A DNA stretch of 29,318 bases from Bacillota bacterium (lineage in GTDB: Bacteria > Bacillota > Clostridia > Christensenellales > Aristaeellaceae): positions 1 to 29,318 of the forward strand of contig JAEYRW010000075.1 of assembly GCA_023435435.1 (NCBI GenBank). The letters run 5' to 3'. The notes beneath the pieces are model-generated. The model saw only the letters and a list, made by a program, of their open reading frames with translations. It was not told where the DNA came from and searched no databases. This document shows positions 28,621 to 29,318 of the stretch, one piece after another. Made by a program: the position numbers and the translations under genes. Every line of letters begins with the position of its first letter. Position 1 is the stretch's first letter.

Positions 28621-29318
28621 ATGGAACTGTTCCGTTCCACAATTTTGGTTTGCGGCGGCACCGGATGCACGTCCTCGGGTTCGCCGAAGCTGTATGAGCG
28701 GTTTTCGCAGTTGCTCACCGAAAAGGGCCTCGACAAGGAGGTCAAGCTCGTCAAGACCGGTTGCTTCGGCCTGTGCGCCGCCGGCCCCGTGGTCATCGTC
28801 TATCCCGAGGGCGCGTTCTATTCCGGCGTCCAGGTTTCGGACATCGACGAAATTGTCGACGAGCATCTGGTCAAGGGCCGCATCGTCGCGCGCCTTCTGT
28901 ACAAGGGCGACGGCGAAAAGCAGGAAGTCACCCCCCTTGAGGAAATCGGCTTTTACAAAAAGCAGAAGCGCGTGGCGCTTCGGAACTGCGGCGTCATCAA
29001 CCCCGAGAACATCGACGAATACATCGCCTTCGACGGCTACAAGGCCCTTGCGAAGGTTTTGAGCGAGATGACCCGGGAAGAGGTCGTCGAGACCATCGAA
29101 AAGTCCGGTCTGCGCGGCCGCGGCGGCGCGGGCTTCCCCACCGGCACCAAGTGGCGCTTCGCCATGGGCTCCACCGGCAAAAAGTACGTGTGCTGCAACG
29201 CCGACGAGGGCGACCCGGGCGCGTTCATGGACCGCTCCGTTCTCGAGGGCGATCCCCACGCGGTGCTCGAGGCCATGGCCATCGCGGGCTATGTCATCGG
29301 CAGCGATCAGGGCTACAT
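28621..29318 (+). CDS. hydB: NADH-dependent hydrogenase subunit HydB (NuoF-like), partial
   Basis: The gene runs off the window end; 232 codons are visible. The N-terminal thioredoxin-like [2Fe-2S] domain has CGGTGC (Cys11, Cys16) and KTGCFGLC (Cys48, Cys52). A linker leads to the NuoF core, which begins with the NADH-binding glycine-rich loop GLRGRGGAGFPTGTKW (from about residue 164) and FMN-site residues CNADEGDPGAFMDRS. In bifurcating hydrogenases this subunit exchanges electrons with NAD(H) through FMN. AGGAGG lies 7-8 nt before the ATG. The catalytic HydA is expected next, outside the window. Unlike NuoF of complex I it carries the extra N-terminal ferredoxin domain, which supports the hydrogenase assignment. 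Confidence 0.92.
   Translation, partial: MELFRSTILVCGGTGCTSSGSPKLYERFSQLLTEKGLDKEVKLVKTGCFGLCAAGPVVIVYPEGAFYSGVQVSDIDEIVDEHLVKGRIVARLLYKGDGEKQEVTPLEEIGFYKKQKRVALRNCGVINPENIDEYIAFDGYKALAKVLSEMTREEVVETIEKSGLRGRGGAGFPTGTKWRFAMGSTGKKYVCCNADEGDPGAFMDRSVLEGDPHAVLEAMAIAGYVIGSDQGY

Overview
The window is GC-rich chromosomal DNA from an anaerobic, fermentative Gram-positive bacterium, most likely an uncultured gut or rumen Clostridia member (Christensenellales/Oscillospirales-like; this placement is inference). The basis is pyruvate:ferredoxin oxidoreductase, an NADH/ferredoxin-linked [FeFe]-hydrogenase operon, strong AAGGAGG-type ribosome sites, FtsK/SpoIIIE, a YlxP-type DUF503 protein and several glycan-active genes. 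No rRNA, tRNA or CRISPR array was recognised.

Left part (1-12.1 kb): nifJ on the minus strand, divergent from a phosphopantetheinyl transferase whose promoter predicts a leaderless mRNA; a secreted alkaline phosphatase; a bidirectional terminator; a CE15-like esterase divergent from ftsK; ftsK overlapping a DUF503 gene; a 244-bp multi-hairpin intergenic element; a Nudix hydrolase; and a membrane-anchored polysaccharide deacetylase-like protein with a peptidoglycan-binding domain.

Middle (12.1-19.9 kb): a FlaR-like P-loop kinase, an L-fucose isomerase-family protein and a GH38 alpha-mannosidase on the minus strand, then a secreted family-5 solute-binding protein on the plus strand with no transporter genes beside it. 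Together with the esterase these point to sugar and glycan use. A composite hairpin repeat lies just after the isomerase gene and again, in the same register, after the acyltransferase gene at 22.07 kb.

A visibly AT-richer patch (about 19.9-21.9 kb) carries two tandem Rrf2 regulators, a decayed third Rrf2 copy and the truncated 3' end of an IS200/IS605-type transposase with its right-end hairpins. It looks like acquired or rearranged DNA. It is followed by a two-gene minus-strand unit, ThuA-like protein then E2-like acyltransferase.

Right part (23.8 kb to the end): two head-to-tail units. The first encodes DRTGG protein, RsbT/W-like ATPase, an [FeFe]-hydrogenase-like protein with sensory-type active-site changes, a second DRTGG protein and a PHP phosphoesterase. 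The second, with its own extended -10 promoter inside inverted repeats, encodes HydC/NuoE-like, a second GHKL ATPase, a [2Fe-2S] ferredoxin and HydB/NuoF (cut by the window edge). The catalytic HydA is expected just outside. The likely logic is that the first unit senses H2 or redox state and controls the electron-bifurcating hydrogenase encoded by the second, which would re-oxidise ferredoxin reduced by NifJ. Of everything here, this candidate signalling module most deserves follow-up.
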